From assembly GCF_900142235.1 (NCBI RefSeq), contig NZ_FRAE01000004.1, forward strand, positions 1 to 64,000: a stretch of 64,000 bases of DNA. Reading direction: 5' to 3'. Below, one piece after another: positions 34,549 through 44,436 of the stretch. Position 1 is the first letter of the stretch; the number at the start of each line of letters is the position of its first letter. This stretch comes from Tepidibacter formicigenes DSM 15518 (GTDB lineage: Bacteria > Bacillota > Clostridia > Peptostreptococcales > Peptostreptococcaceae). A program made the position numbers and the translations under genes. A model generated the notes under the pieces. It made no database searches and had not been told where the DNA came from. It worked only from the letters and a program-made list of their open reading frames with translations.

Positions 34549-35550
34549 TTGTCTGAAATATTATCTCAAAGTGAAATAGACGCCTTATTAGAAGCTTTGA
34601 ATACTGGAGAAGTAGATGTTCAAGAAATTAAAGAAGAAACTAAGGAAAAGAAAATAAAAAAATATGATTTTAAAAGTCCTAAAAAATTAGCAAAAGATCA
34701 ATTACGCACTCTTCACATAATACATGAAAATTATTCAAGAATATTAAATACTTTTTTATCAGGATATTTGAGAAGTTATATTCAAATAGATGTATTATCT
34801 GTTGAGGAACTTTCATATTATGAGTTTAGTAATTCGATATCTAATCCAGCAATGCTTTCTATTGTTGATTTTAATCCATTGCCAGGACAAATAATATTTG
34901 AGGTTTCTACTTCATTGGCTTTTTGCATAATTGATAGAATATTAGGTGGAAATGGAAACTATCAAGGGGAAATAAGAAGTTTTACAGAAATAGAACTTAC
35001 AATATTAAATAAATTAATTAGGCAAATAATAAAGCTTTTTATTGAACCTTGGGAGAATGTAATAGAGCTTTTACCAAAACTTGATAAAATAGAAACCAAT
35101 TCTCAATTTGCACAAATAGTTTCTCCTAATGAAACTGTAGCTTTAGTTACATTAAAAGCAAAAATAGGTGAAATAGAAGGACTTATTAATATATGTATAC
35201 CTCACATAGTATTAGAACCTATTTTACCAAAATTAAGCACTAAGTTTTGGTTTTCTACTACAACTAACAAAACAATTACAGATGAAGAAAAAAATATGCT
35301 ACAAAAAAGGCTTAAAAGAGCAAATATACAATTATCTGTAATACTTGCGGAAACAAATATAACTGTTGAAGAATTTTTAAATCTTCAGGTGGGAGACGTA
35401 ATTGGCCTTAATAAAAATATAAAAGAAGGACTTGAAATAAAAGTTGGAAATAAGGTTAAGTTTTTAGGTAACCCAGGAAGTAAAAAAAATAAATATGCTG
35501 TAAAGATTACTAAAGTCTTTGAAAAGGGTGATGATGAGTATGATGAATGA
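34549..35550 (+). CDS. fliM: Flagellar motor switch protein FliM
   Basis: 333 residues. The N-terminal CheY-binding peptide is LSQSEIDALLEAL (about 4-16). The middle CheC-like domain (about 45-235) lacks the phosphatase E..N pairs. The C-terminal SpoA domain (about 245-325) contacts FliG and FliN. TTG start with GCAGGTGG upstream. Its 3' end overlaps the fliY start. Confidence 0.95.
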   Translation: MSEILSQSEIDALLEALNTGEVDVQEIKEETKEKKIKKYDFKSPKKLAKDQLRTLHIIHENYSRILNTFLSGYLRSYIQIDVLSVEELSYYEFSNSISNPAMLSIVDFNPLPGQIIFEVSTSLAFCIIDRILGGNGNYQGEIRSFTEIELTILNKLIRQIIKLFIEPWENVIELLPKLDKIETNSQFAQIVSPNETVALVTLKAKIGEIEGLINICIPHIVLEPILPKLSTKFWFSTTTNKTITDEEKNMLQKRLKRANIQLSVILAETNITVEEFLNLQVGDVIGLNKNIKEGLEIKVGNKVKFLGNPGSKKNKYAVKITKVFEKGDDEYDE

Positions 35551-36703
35551 TATGTTGTCACAAGAAGAAATTGATGCTCTTTTGAAAGGAGATTCGGGAG
35601 GTTTTTCTTCAGATTATTCAGATAATGACACGGATTTATTATTAAATGATATAGAAAAAGATGCAATTGGTGAAATTGGAAATATAAGCATGGGAACATC
35701 TGCTACCACTTTATTTACATTATTAGGCCAAAAGGTTAATATAACTACACCTAGAGTGGACTTAGTTACACTTAATGAAATGGCTGATGAATATCCCCTA
35801 CCATTTGTAGCGGTAGAAGTAGGATATAAAGAAGGATTAACAGGAAGTAATTTACTCGTTTTAAAAGAGGATGATGTTAAAATTATAACTTCTTTAATGA
35901 TGGGAGGAGATGGTAAGAGTCATCTACCTGATACATTAGATGAAATACATTTAAGTGCTATAAGTGAAGCTATGAATCAAATGATAGGATCATCTGCTAC
36001 TGCACTTTCTGATATGATTTCTAAAAAAATAGATATACTTCCACCTAATGTTTATAAGGTTGATTTAGGAAATGAAGATTATGATCTTAAATTTATAAAA
36101 AGAGATGAAAAAATAGTTAGAATATCTTTTAAAATGACTATTGGAGATTTAATTGATAGTAATATTATGCAACTTATGCCTATTGACTTTGCTAAGACTT
36201 TAGTTGATAATATGTTATATGGGGAGTCAAATAATTCTAATTCATATGAGGAACCAAAAGATTATCCTTCTAAAGAATTAGTGCCACCTTCTGATGTGAA
36301 AAAAGAAGTTACAGATACAGATTATGTAGCACAAAATACTAGTTATTCAAGTAAAAAGGAAGAGATAAGACAAGAGTCTTCTGTAAATGTTCAACCAGTG
36401 AAATTTGAAAGCTTTGAAACAAATGATTCTTATAAAACTAATATGCCTGAAAATATAGATATAATTAAAGATGTACTTTTGAATGTAACAGTTGAGCTTG
36501 GAAAAACTAGAAAAAGCATTGATGATATATTAGAATTTGCTCCTGGAACAATAATAGAGTTGGATAAATTAGTAGGAGAGCCATTGGATATATTAGTTAA
36601 TGGCAAAAAGGTAGCTAAAGGAGAGGTAGTAGTTATAGATGAAAATTATGGCATAAGAATAACTGATATTATTAAGCCAGAAAGAAGATTAAGAAATATT
36701 TAG
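35540..36703 (+). CDS. fliY: Flagellar motor switch phosphatase FliY
   Basis: A switch protein that also dephosphorylates CheY-P. 387 residues from ATG 35540, chosen for the AAGGGTG 9 bases upstream and overlapping the fliM stop. It has a CheY-binding peptide MLSQEEIDALLKG at the start, and two CheC-like active helices each with an E...N pair (IGEIGNISMGTS near 45 and AISEAMNQMIGSS near 140). A low-complexity acidic linker (about 230-295) follows, then a C-terminal FliN-type SpoA domain (about 305-380). The linker makes it somewhat long for the family. It replaces a separate fliN gene. Confidence 0.93.
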   Translation: MMNDMLSQEEIDALLKGDSGGFSSDYSDNDTDLLLNDIEKDAIGEIGNISMGTSATTLFTLLGQKVNITTPRVDLVTLNEMADEYPLPFVAVEVGYKEGLTGSNLLVLKEDDVKIITSLMMGGDGKSHLPDTLDEIHLSAISEAMNQMIGSSATALSDMISKKIDILPPNVYKVDLGNEDYDLKFIKRDEKIVRISFKMTIGDLIDSNIMQLMPIDFAKTLVDNMLYGESNNSNSYEEPKDYPSKELVPPSDVKKEVTDTDYVAQNTSYSSKKEEIRQESSVNVQPVKFESFETNDSYKTNMPENIDIIKDVLLNVTVELGKTRKSIDDILEFAPGTIIELDKLVGEPLDILVNGKKVAKGEVVVIDENYGIRITDIIKPERRLRNI

Positions 36704-36751
36704 TAAAATTTAAATATAATATTTATTCAAATTATAAGGAGGAATTACAAA

Positions 36752-37114
36752 ATGTCAAAGAGCATATTATTAGTTGATGATGCAGCATTTATGAGAATGA
36801 TGATTAAGGATATTTTAGTAAAAAATGGATATGAAGTTGTTGGTGAAGCTGAAAATGGAGCAAAGGCAATAGAAAAGTACAAGGAATTAAAGCCAAATCT
36901 TGTAGTCATGGACATTACTATGCCAGAGGTTGATGGTATACAAGCAGTAAAAGAAATAAAGAAAATGGATCCTAATGCTAATATAATAATGTGTTCGGCA
37001 ATGGGACAACAAGCAATGGTAATTGAAGCTATTCAATCTGGAGCTAAGGATTTTATAGTAAAGCCTTTTCAAGCTGATAGGGTATTAGAGGCTGTTAAAA
37101 AAGTTTTAGGTTAA
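36752..37114 (+). CDS. cheY: Chemotaxis response regulator CheY
   Basis: A single receiver domain of 120 residues. The acidic pair is D9/D10, the phosphorylated Asp is D54 (VVMDITMPE), the switch Ser is S82 and the conserved Lys is K104 (IVKPF). Phosphorylated by CheA, it binds FliM and FliY to set rotation. AAGGAGG lies 9 bases before the ATG. The operon continues without a terminator from fliY. Confidence 0.97.
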   Translation: MSKSILLVDDAAFMRMMIKDILVKNGYEVVGEAENGAKAIEKYKELKPNLVVMDITMPEVDGIQAVKEIKKMDPNANIIMCSAMGQQAMVIEAIQSGAKDFIVKPFQADRVLEAVKKVLG

Positions 37115-37121
37115 TTTTAAA

Positions 37122-37403
37122 ATGGGTATTTTATTAGAAATATTAAAAATAATTGGATATATATGTGTTTTTCTAATAATACTATATTTGGCTCAATGGA
37201 CATCGAAATATTTAGCAAGAAAAAATGAATTTTTGCATAAAAATAAAAAAATTAAGATTGTAGAAAGGCTATTTTTAGGAAAAGATAAAGAAGTCATTTT
37301 ATTACAATATAAAGAGAAAGAATATTTACTAGGTATTTCTCAAGATAAATTCACCAAAATAGATACTTTTAAGCTTAAGGATGATAATAATGAAAAAATT
37401 TAA
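37122..37403 (+). CDS. fliO: Flagellar biosynthetic protein FliO
   Basis: 93 residues: one N-terminal membrane helix (about 6-24) and a cytoplasmic basic region (RKNEFLHKNKKIKIVERLFLG, cited as KKIKIVERLFLGKDKEV) typical of FliO/FliZ. It assists assembly of the FliP ring. The position between cheY and fliP fits. Weak conservation makes position important for the call. It overlaps the chosen fliP start by 14 bases. Confidence 0.82.
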   Translation: MGILLEILKIIGYICVFLIILYLAQWTSKYLARKNEFLHKNKKIKIVERLFLGKDKEVILLQYKEKEYLLGISQDKFTKIDTFKLKDDNNEKI

Positions 37404-38139
37404 AATAGTATTTTTGTTTATAACAATATGCTTACTTAGTACAAATTTATCATGGGCTCAACCACAAGTACCAAATATTTCTTTGGAGTTAAATGGAACT
37501 ACAGACCCTAGGAATTTAAGTAGTACAATTGAACTAATATTGTTATTCACTGTACTTTCATTACTTCCAACAATAATAATAATGATGACTTCTTTTACTA
37601 GAATAATAATAGTATTATCTTTCTTAAGAAATGCTTTAGCTACTCAACAAAATCCACCTACTCAGGTTTTAGTTGGTCTTGCTATATTTCTAACATTTTT
37701 TATAATGGCTCCAGTTGGAAATGAGATTTATAATAATGCACTAAATCCATATTTCAATGAAGAGATAACTCAAGAGGAAGCTTTTGGCCTAGCCATGGAG
37801 CCTGTAAGAAGTTTTATGTTTAGACAAACAAGAGAAAAAGACATTTCTCTTTTCATAGAAATTTCTAAAATAGAAAAGCCTAAAACTTTAGAAGATATAC
37901 CTAATAGAGTTTTGATTCCGGCTTTTTTGATAAGCGAACTCAAAACAGGATTTCAAATAGGATTTATAATTTTTATTCCGTTTATAATAATAGATATGGT
38001 GGTAGCAAGTACATTGATGTCTATGGGTATGATGATGCTACCACCTGTAATGATATCTCTTCCATTTAAAATATTACTTTTTATATTGGTAGATGGATGG
38101 AATTTAGTGATAAAATCTATTGTAATGGGTTTCAAATAA
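37390..38139 (+). CDS. fliP: Flagellar export gate protein FliP
   Basis: 249 residues with a cleavable-looking signal (1-22, ending in SWAQ) and about four membrane helices. Family signatures are MMTSFTRIIIVLSFLRNALATQQ, cited as TSFTRIIIVLSFLRNAL, and QNPPTQVLVGLAIFLTFF. ATG 37390 is preferred to 37381 because AAGG lies 9 bases upstream and the signal peptide starts with MKKF. It forms the pore ring with FliQ and FliR. Confidence 0.95.
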   Translation: MKKFKIVFLFITICLLSTNLSWAQPQVPNISLELNGTTDPRNLSSTIELILLFTVLSLLPTIIIMMTSFTRIIIVLSFLRNALATQQNPPTQVLVGLAIFLTFFIMAPVGNEIYNNALNPYFNEEITQEEAFGLAMEPVRSFMFRQTREKDISLFIEISKIEKPKTLEDIPNRVLIPAFLISELKTGFQIGFIIFIPFIIIDMVVASTLMSMGMMMLPPVMISLPFKILLFILVDGWNLVIKSIVMGFK

Positions 38140-38154
38140 AAAGGAAGTGAAAAA

Positions 38155-38424
38155 TTGGATGTTAATTCTGCTATTAATTTAGGGCAGCAAGCATTAACTA
38201 TGATTTTATTAATTGCTTCACCTATACTTATATTAAGCCTTATAGTAGGGCTTTTAGTTAGTATATTTCAAGCTACAACACAAATACAAGAAGCTACACT
38301 ATCTTTTGTACCCAAAATTGTTGTTACATTTATATCTTTAGTATTGTTTGGGCATTGGATGATAGCCACTATTGTTAATTTTACAGAAAATTTATTTTTA
38401 AATATAGAGAAGTTTATAAAGTAA
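38155..38424 (+). CDS. fliQ: Flagellar export gate protein FliQ
   Basis: 89 residues, two membrane helices (about 15-37 and 50-72). Conserved stretches are AINLGQQALTMILLIASP and VSIFQATTQIQEATLSFVPK. Start TTG with AAGGAAGTGA upstream. It lies between fliP and fliR as part of the export gate. Confidence 0.95.
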   Translation: MDVNSAINLGQQALTMILLIASPILILSLIVGLLVSIFQATTQIQEATLSFVPKIVVTFISLVLFGHWMIATIVNFTENLFLNIEKFIK

Positions 38425-38436
38425 AGAGATGATAAT

Positions 38437-39216
38437 ATGAATGAGGCTTTAAGTCAAATAGTAACCTATTTAAATTTATATATGATTGTTTTATCAAGAT
38501 GTATAGGGCTATTTATAGCATCACCTGTATTCGGAAGGAAGAACCTTCCGAATATTTTTAAATTAGGGTTTTCTATGATATTAGCATATATAATTTTACC
38601 ATATATAAGTGCTTCGAATTTAAGTGATATTCCATTTTTGCAGTTATTATTTTTGGCTATTAAAGAATTAATAATAGGACTAATTATTGGATTTATTGCA
38701 TTTGTGATATTCTCAATATTTTTTCTTGCAGGGTCCTTTATAGATAGGGATTTAGGGTTTAGTATGGCAAATGTTTTAGATCCTCAGTATGGATCTCAAG
38801 TTTCTATTTCAGGAAATTTTATTTATATACTTTCTACATTGATTTTTTTGATACTAAATGGACATCACTATTTAATAAGGGGTATGATCAATAGTTTTTA
38901 TTTATTGCCTGTTAATAGTTTAATAAAAGTTAATGACAATTTTTTTATACTAATAATAAAATTATTGGATTATATTTTTATATATTCATTAAAAATTGCT
39001 ATACCGGTTATTATATCTATATTTTTAACTAACTTAATATTGGGTGTATTAGCTAGAACTATGCCTCAGATGAATGTATTTGTAGTTGGTATGCCTCTTA
39101 AAATAATATTTGGACTTGCTATTATGTCTATCACATTTCCTTATTATATACCTATAATAAAAACAATATTTAAAGACATGTATGAATTTATATTTCAAAG
39201 TATAAAATTATTTTAA
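38437..39216 (+). CDS. fliR: Flagellar export gate protein FliR
   Basis: 259 residues with about six to eight hydrophobic segments. The MVLSRCIGLFIASPVFGRKN-like start (here IVLSRCIGLFIASPVFGRK) and LGVLARTMPQMNVFVVGMPLK are FliR hallmarks. It packs with FliP and FliQ in the export pore. It is followed by flhB after 11 bases. Confidence 0.95.
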   Translation: MNEALSQIVTYLNLYMIVLSRCIGLFIASPVFGRKNLPNIFKLGFSMILAYIILPYISASNLSDIPFLQLLFLAIKELIIGLIIGFIAFVIFSIFFLAGSFIDRDLGFSMANVLDPQYGSQVSISGNFIYILSTLIFLILNGHHYLIRGMINSFYLLPVNSLIKVNDNFFILIIKLLDYIFIYSLKIAIPVIISIFLTNLILGVLARTMPQMNVFVVGMPLKIIFGLAIMSITFPYYIPIIKTIFKDMYEFIFQSIKLF

Positions 39217-39227
39217 GGATGAGATAA

Positions 39228-40316
39228 ATGAATATATATATAAATTTACAGCTTTTTGCAGGGGATGAAAAAACAGAAAAACCAACTCCTAAAAAGAAAC
39301 AAGAAGCTAGAAAAAAAGGTCAAGTACTTCAAAGTAAAGAAATAACTTCTTCTGTAACCCTAATTTTTTCTTTACTAATTTTAAAATATTTTGGTAAACA
39401 TATAGTTAATAATTTATATGAAAGTATATTGTTTTTTAAAGATAACTTTTTTGATGCCGAGTTTGAAAATACTTTAGTGGGATACAGAGTTTTTATATAT
39501 ATTTTTTATTTTGCAATTAAAGGAGCTAGTATAGTTGTATTAATAAATGCTATAATTGCTATTTTAAGTAGTCGGATTCAAGTAGGACAATTATTTACAA
39601 CAGAAACTTTAAAGTTTAAATTTGAAAGATTAAATCCTATTGAAGGATTTAAAAAACTGATTTCTTTAAGAGCTTTTTTTGAATTTTCAAAGTCTAGTTT
39701 TAAGCTTTTAATACTTACGATTATATCTTATAGCTATGTAAAAAAAAATATCTCTTATTTACTAAAACCAATGTATTTAGGTAAAGTTCAATTTTCCTAT
39801 GCGTTATTTGATTTATCTATAAATCTTGGGATAAGATTATCTGTTGTACTTTTTATTTTATCTATTTTTGATTATTTGTATCAATGGCATGAACATGAAA
39901 AAAACCTAAAAATGTCTAAACAAGAAATAAAAGAGGAATTTAAGCAATCAGAAGGAGATCCTCAAATAAAATCAAAAATAAAAGAAAAGCAAAGACAGTC
40001 TGCAATGAAGAGAATGATGCAGGATATTCCAAAAGCTGATGTTGTTATTACAAATCCAACTCATTTTGCTATTGCCATACGATATGATGAAATGGAATAT
40101 GATGCCCCTTATGTAATTGCAAAGGGAAAAAATTTAGTTGCATTAAAAATTAAAGAAAAAGCTAAAGAAAACAATATACCAATAGTAGAAAATAAACCTT
40201 TAGCAAGAGAATTATATGCTTTGGTAAATATAGGAGATTTAATACCTCCTCAGCTTTATGAAGCTATAGCAGAAATACTTGCTTATGTGTATTCATTAAA
40301 AAATGGAAGTAAGTAG
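39228..40316 (+). CDS. flhB: Flagellar export switch protein FlhB
   Basis: Controls the change from hook to filament export. 362 residues. It begins with LQLFAGDEKTEKPTPKKKQEARKKGQ (cited as EKTEKPTPKKKQEARKKGQ), has four membrane helices (about 40-220), and a cytoplasmic domain with the self-cleaving NPTH motif at N276-H279. The short basic linker KEFKQSEGDPQIK-type stretch precedes it. Intact features suggest a working protein. Confidence 0.97.
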   Translation: MNIYINLQLFAGDEKTEKPTPKKKQEARKKGQVLQSKEITSSVTLIFSLLILKYFGKHIVNNLYESILFFKDNFFDAEFENTLVGYRVFIYIFYFAIKGASIVVLINAIIAILSSRIQVGQLFTTETLKFKFERLNPIEGFKKLISLRAFFEFSKSSFKLLILTIISYSYVKKNISYLLKPMYLGKVQFSYALFDLSINLGIRLSVVLFILSIFDYLYQWHEHEKNLKMSKQEIKEEFKQSEGDPQIKSKIKEKQRQSAMKRMMQDIPKADVVITNPTHFAIAIRYDEMEYDAPYVIAKGKNLVALKIKEKAKENNIPIVENKPLARELYALVNIGDLIPPQLYEAIAEILAYVYSLKNGSK

Positions 40317-40326
40317 GGGGATGAGA

Positions 40327-42366
40327 ATGAAAAAATCAGGAGATATTATAGTAACTATAGGGATAATAGGTATAATTTTAATGATAATAATACCAGTACC
40401 CCTTTTTGCACTTGATATTCTTTTAAGTTTAAATATATCTTTTTCATTATTGATACTTTTAATTGCAATATATAATAAAGAAGCATTAGAGTTTTCTATA
40501 TTTCCATCTTTATTACTAATTACTACTATGTTCAGGCTTGCTCTTAATATAACAAGTACAAGATATATATTAGGAACAGGAAGTGCTGGAGATGTAATTG
40601 AAGCTTTTGGCAACTTTGTAATGGGTGGAAATGCCTTGGTTGGATTTATAGTATTTATCATAATTGTTATTATTCAATTTATGGTTATTACAAAAGGAGC
40701 AGAAAGAGTATCAGAAGTAGGAGCCAGATTTACTCTTGATGCTATGCCTGGTAAGCAAATGGCAATAGATGCAGATTTAAATTCTGGTCTTATAGATGAA
40801 AAAGAAGCTAGAGATAGAAGAAAAAAAATACAAATGGAAGCAGATTTTTATGGAGCAATGGATGGAGCATCTAAATTCGTAAAAGGAGATGCTATTGCGG
40901 GGATAATTATAGCGGTTATTAATATATTAGCTGGATTTATAATGGGAATAGCTTTTCAAAAACTTTCTATACAAGAAGCTATTACTAGATTTACACTTCT
41001 TACTGTAGGAGATGGTTTAGTATCTCAAATCCCAGCTCTTCTTATTTCTACAGCTACTGGAATAGTAGTTACAAGAGCAGCTTCTGAGTCAAATTTAGGT
41101 GAAGATGTTATTAATCAGCTTTTTAAACAGCCCAAAATTATGTTTATAATATCAGGAGTATTGTTCTTTTTAGCTATAACTCCTCTTCCGTTTATTCCTT
41201 ATTTTGCTTTGTCAGTAATTTTTCTTATCTTAGGCTTTTATCTTAGAAAATCTGCTGACATTTCAGAAGTAGGAGAAGAAGAAATAGAAAAGGAAGGTAC
41301 AGATGTAGATGTAGAAGAAATAAGGAAACCTGAAAATGTATTACCTCTTCTTCAAGTAGATCCTATTGAGCTTGAATTTGGGTATGGGATAATACCTCTA
41401 GCTGACAAGTCACAGGGTGGAGATTTATTTGATAGGCTTGTCATGATAAGAAGGCAATGTGCTATTGAGATGGGAATAATTGTTCCTATGATAAGACTTA
41501 GAGATAACATACAGCTTGAAGCAAATGAGTATATTATCAAGATAAAAGGAGTGGAAATAGCTAAAGGAGAAATAGTATTTGATCACTATTTGGCTATGAA
41601 TCCAGGAATGGCAGAAGGGGAAATAAGCGGTATTGATACTATAGAACCAGCATTTGGGCTTCCGGCTAAGTGGATTGACGAAAAAGAAAGAGAAAGAGCT
41701 GAAATATTAGGCTATACTGTAGTTGATCCTCCTTCAATTATTTCTACTCATTTAACAGAGGTTATAAAGAAATTCTCACATGAACTTTTAGGAAGACAAG
41801 AGGTGAAAATGTTAATTGATAATTTAAAAGAAAGTAGTCCAGCTCTAGTTGAAGAAGTAATACCTAATTTACTGTCCTTAGGAGATATTCAAAAGGTATT
41901 ATCAAATCTTTTAAAAGAAGGAGTAACTATTAGAAATTTATCAACTATAATGGAAACTTTAGCAGATTATGGGGCTATAACAAAAGATACAGATACTCTT
42001 ACAGAATATGTAAGACAATCTTTATTTAGAACAATAACTAAACAGTTTATTCCTAACAATGAAGCCAAAGTTATAACCCTAGATCCAAATTTAGAAAAAA
42101 TAATTATGGATTCTCTTCAGCCAACAGAGACAGGTAATTACTTAGCATTAGATCCTCAAATTTCTCAAAGACTCGTTTCAAGTTTAAGTAAGGAAGTAGA
42201 AAAGCTTTTATCTATAGGAGAACAACCTATAATAGTTACACCTCCAATAATAAGACTTTATTTTAAACGTTTTATAGAACAAATTAGTGATGATATAATT
42301 GTATTATCATATAATGAAGTAGACCCTAAAGTTAAAATTAAATCTATAGGGATGGTGAGTATATAG
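40327..42366 (+). CDS. flhA: Flagellar export apparatus protein FlhA
   Basis: 679 residues from ATG 40327, which has GGGGG 6 bases upstream. The in-frame ATG 40321 abuts the binding site. There are about eight N-terminal membrane helices (to about 315). Between them is the conserved FHIPEP-type cytoplasmic loop (TKGAERVSEVGARFTLDAMPG, cited as ERVSEVGARFTLDAMPGKQM). The C-terminal cytoplasmic ring domain binds chaperone-substrate complexes. Length and motifs are normal. Confidence 0.97.
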   Translation: MKKSGDIIVTIGIIGIILMIIIPVPLFALDILLSLNISFSLLILLIAIYNKEALEFSIFPSLLLITTMFRLALNITSTRYILGTGSAGDVIEAFGNFVMGGNALVGFIVFIIIVIIQFMVITKGAERVSEVGARFTLDAMPGKQMAIDADLNSGLIDEKEARDRRKKIQMEADFYGAMDGASKFVKGDAIAGIIIAVINILAGFIMGIAFQKLSIQEAITRFTLLTVGDGLVSQIPALLISTATGIVVTRAASESNLGEDVINQLFKQPKIMFIISGVLFFLAITPLPFIPYFALSVIFLILGFYLRKSADISEVGEEEIEKEGTDVDVEEIRKPENVLPLLQVDPIELEFGYGIIPLADKSQGGDLFDRLVMIRRQCAIEMGIIVPMIRLRDNIQLEANEYIIKIKGVEIAKGEIVFDHYLAMNPGMAEGEISGIDTIEPAFGLPAKWIDEKERERAEILGYTVVDPPSIISTHLTEVIKKFSHELLGRQEVKMLIDNLKESSPALVEEVIPNLLSLGDIQKVLSNLLKEGVTIRNLSTIMETLADYGAITKDTDTLTEYVRQSLFRTITKQFIPNNEAKVITLDPNLEKIIMDSLQPTETGNYLALDPQISQRLVSSLSKEVEKLLSIGEQPIIVTPPIIRLYFKRFIEQISDDIIVLSYNEVDPKVKIKSIGMVSI

Positions 42367-42368
42367 TA

Positions 42369-43523
42369 ATGCAAATAAAAAAATTTATTGCAGATAATGC
42401 ACAAGAAGCTATCAAAAATGCTAAAAATGAACTAGGGGATAATGCAGTAATACTTCATACTAAAAAAATTAAAACAGGAGGAGTATTTGGACTTTTTAAA
42501 AAAGAAAAAGTGGAAGTATTAGCAGCTTTAGAGAAACAACAATTATCAAATAAAAGTATTGATTTAGAAGAACAAAACTTGGATAATAAATATATAAAGA
42601 AAATAGAGTTTAAGACTCAAGTAAAAAACAAAATAGATAAAATTGAACGTGAAAATGAAGAAGTGAATGCATTAAATAAAGAAATACAAGAACTTAAAAA
42701 AATGATAAGAAAAATAAATAACAAGGTAGATATTAATTTTAATAGTGAAGAAAGTATAAAAATTAAATTTAAAAATTATTATAAAAAATTAAAAAGAAAA
42801 GGACTATCAGATGAATTAATAGAAAATATTTTATGTAACATTGAATCTGTAGAAATGGATGATGGTGAATTTAAGGTTTATGTAGAAAAATATTTATTAG
42901 ATAAATTTAAAATATATAACTTTGACAATTTTAATTTTAATAAAAAAGTAAATATATTTATTGGAACAACTGGTGTTGGAAAAACTACAACCTTAGCTAA
43001 ACTTGCTTCAGAAGTTGTATTAAAAAAGAATAAGAAGGTTGGATTTTTAACATTAGACACTTATAGAATTTCAGCTGTTGATCAACTAAAAACATATGCA
43101 GATATATTGAATGCCCCAATTGAGGTAGCGTATGATATAAATGATGTAAGTTACTGTATAGAAAAATTAAAAAATAGAGATTTAATATTTGTAGATACAG
43201 CTGGAAGAAGTCATAAAAATAAAAAACATATGAAGGAATTAAAAGTTTTTTTAGATTGTTTTGAAGATAAAGAAATATTTTTAGTATTAAGTGCAAATTG
43301 GAATATAGATGATATAAAAAATATTATAAATGAATATAGCTTTTTAAAAGATTATAAAATCATAGTAACTAAATTAGATGAAACAGATAGAATTGGTATA
43401 GTACTAGATATTTTAAACAGCTCTAATAAGCCTATAGCTTATACTACCTTTGGGCAGAATGTACCAGATGATATAGAAAAATTTGATATTAAAAAAGTAG
43501 TAAATGAAGTTCTCAGGAGGTAA
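42369..43523 (+). CDS. flhF: Flagellar biosynthesis GTPase FlhF
   Basis: An SRP-type GTPase that sets flagellum position and number. 384 residues: N-terminal basic and coiled region (about 1-120), N-domain, then the G-domain with GTTGVGKTTT (199-208), DTAGRS and TKLDETDRIG. It is followed immediately by its partner flhG. The hinge region is rich in Lys and Asn, as expected for this genome. Confidence 0.95.
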   Translation: MQIKKFIADNAQEAIKNAKNELGDNAVILHTKKIKTGGVFGLFKKEKVEVLAALEKQQLSNKSIDLEEQNLDNKYIKKIEFKTQVKNKIDKIERENEEVNALNKEIQELKKMIRKINNKVDINFNSEESIKIKFKNYYKKLKRKGLSDELIENILCNIESVEMDDGEFKVYVEKYLLDKFKIYNFDNFNFNKKVNIFIGTTGVGKTTTLAKLASEVVLKKNKKVGFLTLDTYRISAVDQLKTYADILNAPIEVAYDINDVSYCIEKLKNRDLIFVDTAGRSHKNKKHMKELKVFLDCFEDKEIFLVLSANWNIDDIKNIINEYSFLKDYKIIVTKLDETDRIGIVLDILNSSNKPIAYTTFGQNVPDDIEKFDIKKVVNEVLRR

Positions 43524-43529
43524 ATGCTT

Positions 43530-44429
43530 ATGGATCAAGCCTCAAAACTTAGAAGTGCCATTCTAAAAAAAAATAGTTATACTTATTCAGATGGGAAAGA
43601 TAAGCAGCAAAATAGTGAAAATGAACCAAGGGTGATTTGCGTATCTAGTGGAAAAGGTGGAGTAGGAAAAAGTAACTTCACTTTGAATTTAGCTTTAGCT
43701 TTAAGAAAAAAGGGTAACAAAGTTTTAATTATTGATGCTGATTTAGGTCTTGCAAATATAGAGATTCTTCTTGGAATTAGCCCGAAATTAGGACTTATAG
43801 ACTTAGTAAAAGATGATATAAATATTGAAGATATAATTATAGAAGGACCTTTGGGGTTAAAAATAATTTCAGGAGGAGCAGGAATAAGTGATATAGTTGA
43901 TTTACCACTGTATAAGTTAAATAAAATATTAAATAATATAGCTTATCTAAAAAATTATGCAGATTTTATATTAATAGATACAGGAGCAGGTATATCAAAA
44001 TCAGTTATGTCCTTTATATCTTCTTCAGAGGAAATAATTGTAGTTACAACTCCTGAACCTACATCAATAGCTGATGCCTATGCTTTAATTAAAGTTATTA
44101 ATAAAGAATCTTCTAGTAAAACTATAAATTTAGTTATAAATAAAGCTGATACAAAGCAAGAAGCTGAAATTACATTCAATAAACTAAGTTTAGTAGCTAA
44201 AAAATTTTTATATAAAAACTTAGAATGTTTGGGATATATAAACAATGATAAAAATGTTCAAGTTTGTGTAAAAAAGCAAACACCATTTTATTTAGGGTCT
44301 CCTAATAGTTTAGCAAGTCAAAATATAGATATTATCTGTAATAAATTATTAGGAAAAAAAGAGAAAGATAAAGTATTTACTAGTTTTGTAAAAAAATTAT
44401 CTAATTTATTTTTCAGCAATAGGGGGTAG
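43530..44429 (+). CDS. flhG: Flagellum number regulator FlhG (YlxH), MinD-like ATPase
   Basis: 299 residues from ATG 43530, preferred over ATG 43524 because AGGAGG is 9 bases upstream (only 3 for the other) and the product then starts MDQASKLR as in homologues. The deviant Walker A is SSGKGGVGKSNF (GKGGVGKS, 41-48). IIDADLGLANIE and LIDTGAG are the switch motifs. It stimulates FlhF GTPase and limits flagellar number. It is coupled to flhF by near overlap. Confidence 0.94.
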   Translation: MDQASKLRSAILKKNSYTYSDGKDKQQNSENEPRVICVSSGKGGVGKSNFTLNLALALRKKGNKVLIIDADLGLANIEILLGISPKLGLIDLVKDDINIEDIIIEGPLGLKIISGGAGISDIVDLPLYKLNKILNNIAYLKNYADFILIDTGAGISKSVMSFISSSEEIIVVTTPEPTSIADAYALIKVINKESSSKTINLVINKADTKQEAEITFNKLSLVAKKFLYKNLECLGYINNDKNVQVCVKKQTPFYLGSPNSLASQNIDIICNKLLGKKEKDKVFTSFVKKLSNLFFSNRG

Positions 44430-44436
44430 AAATTAA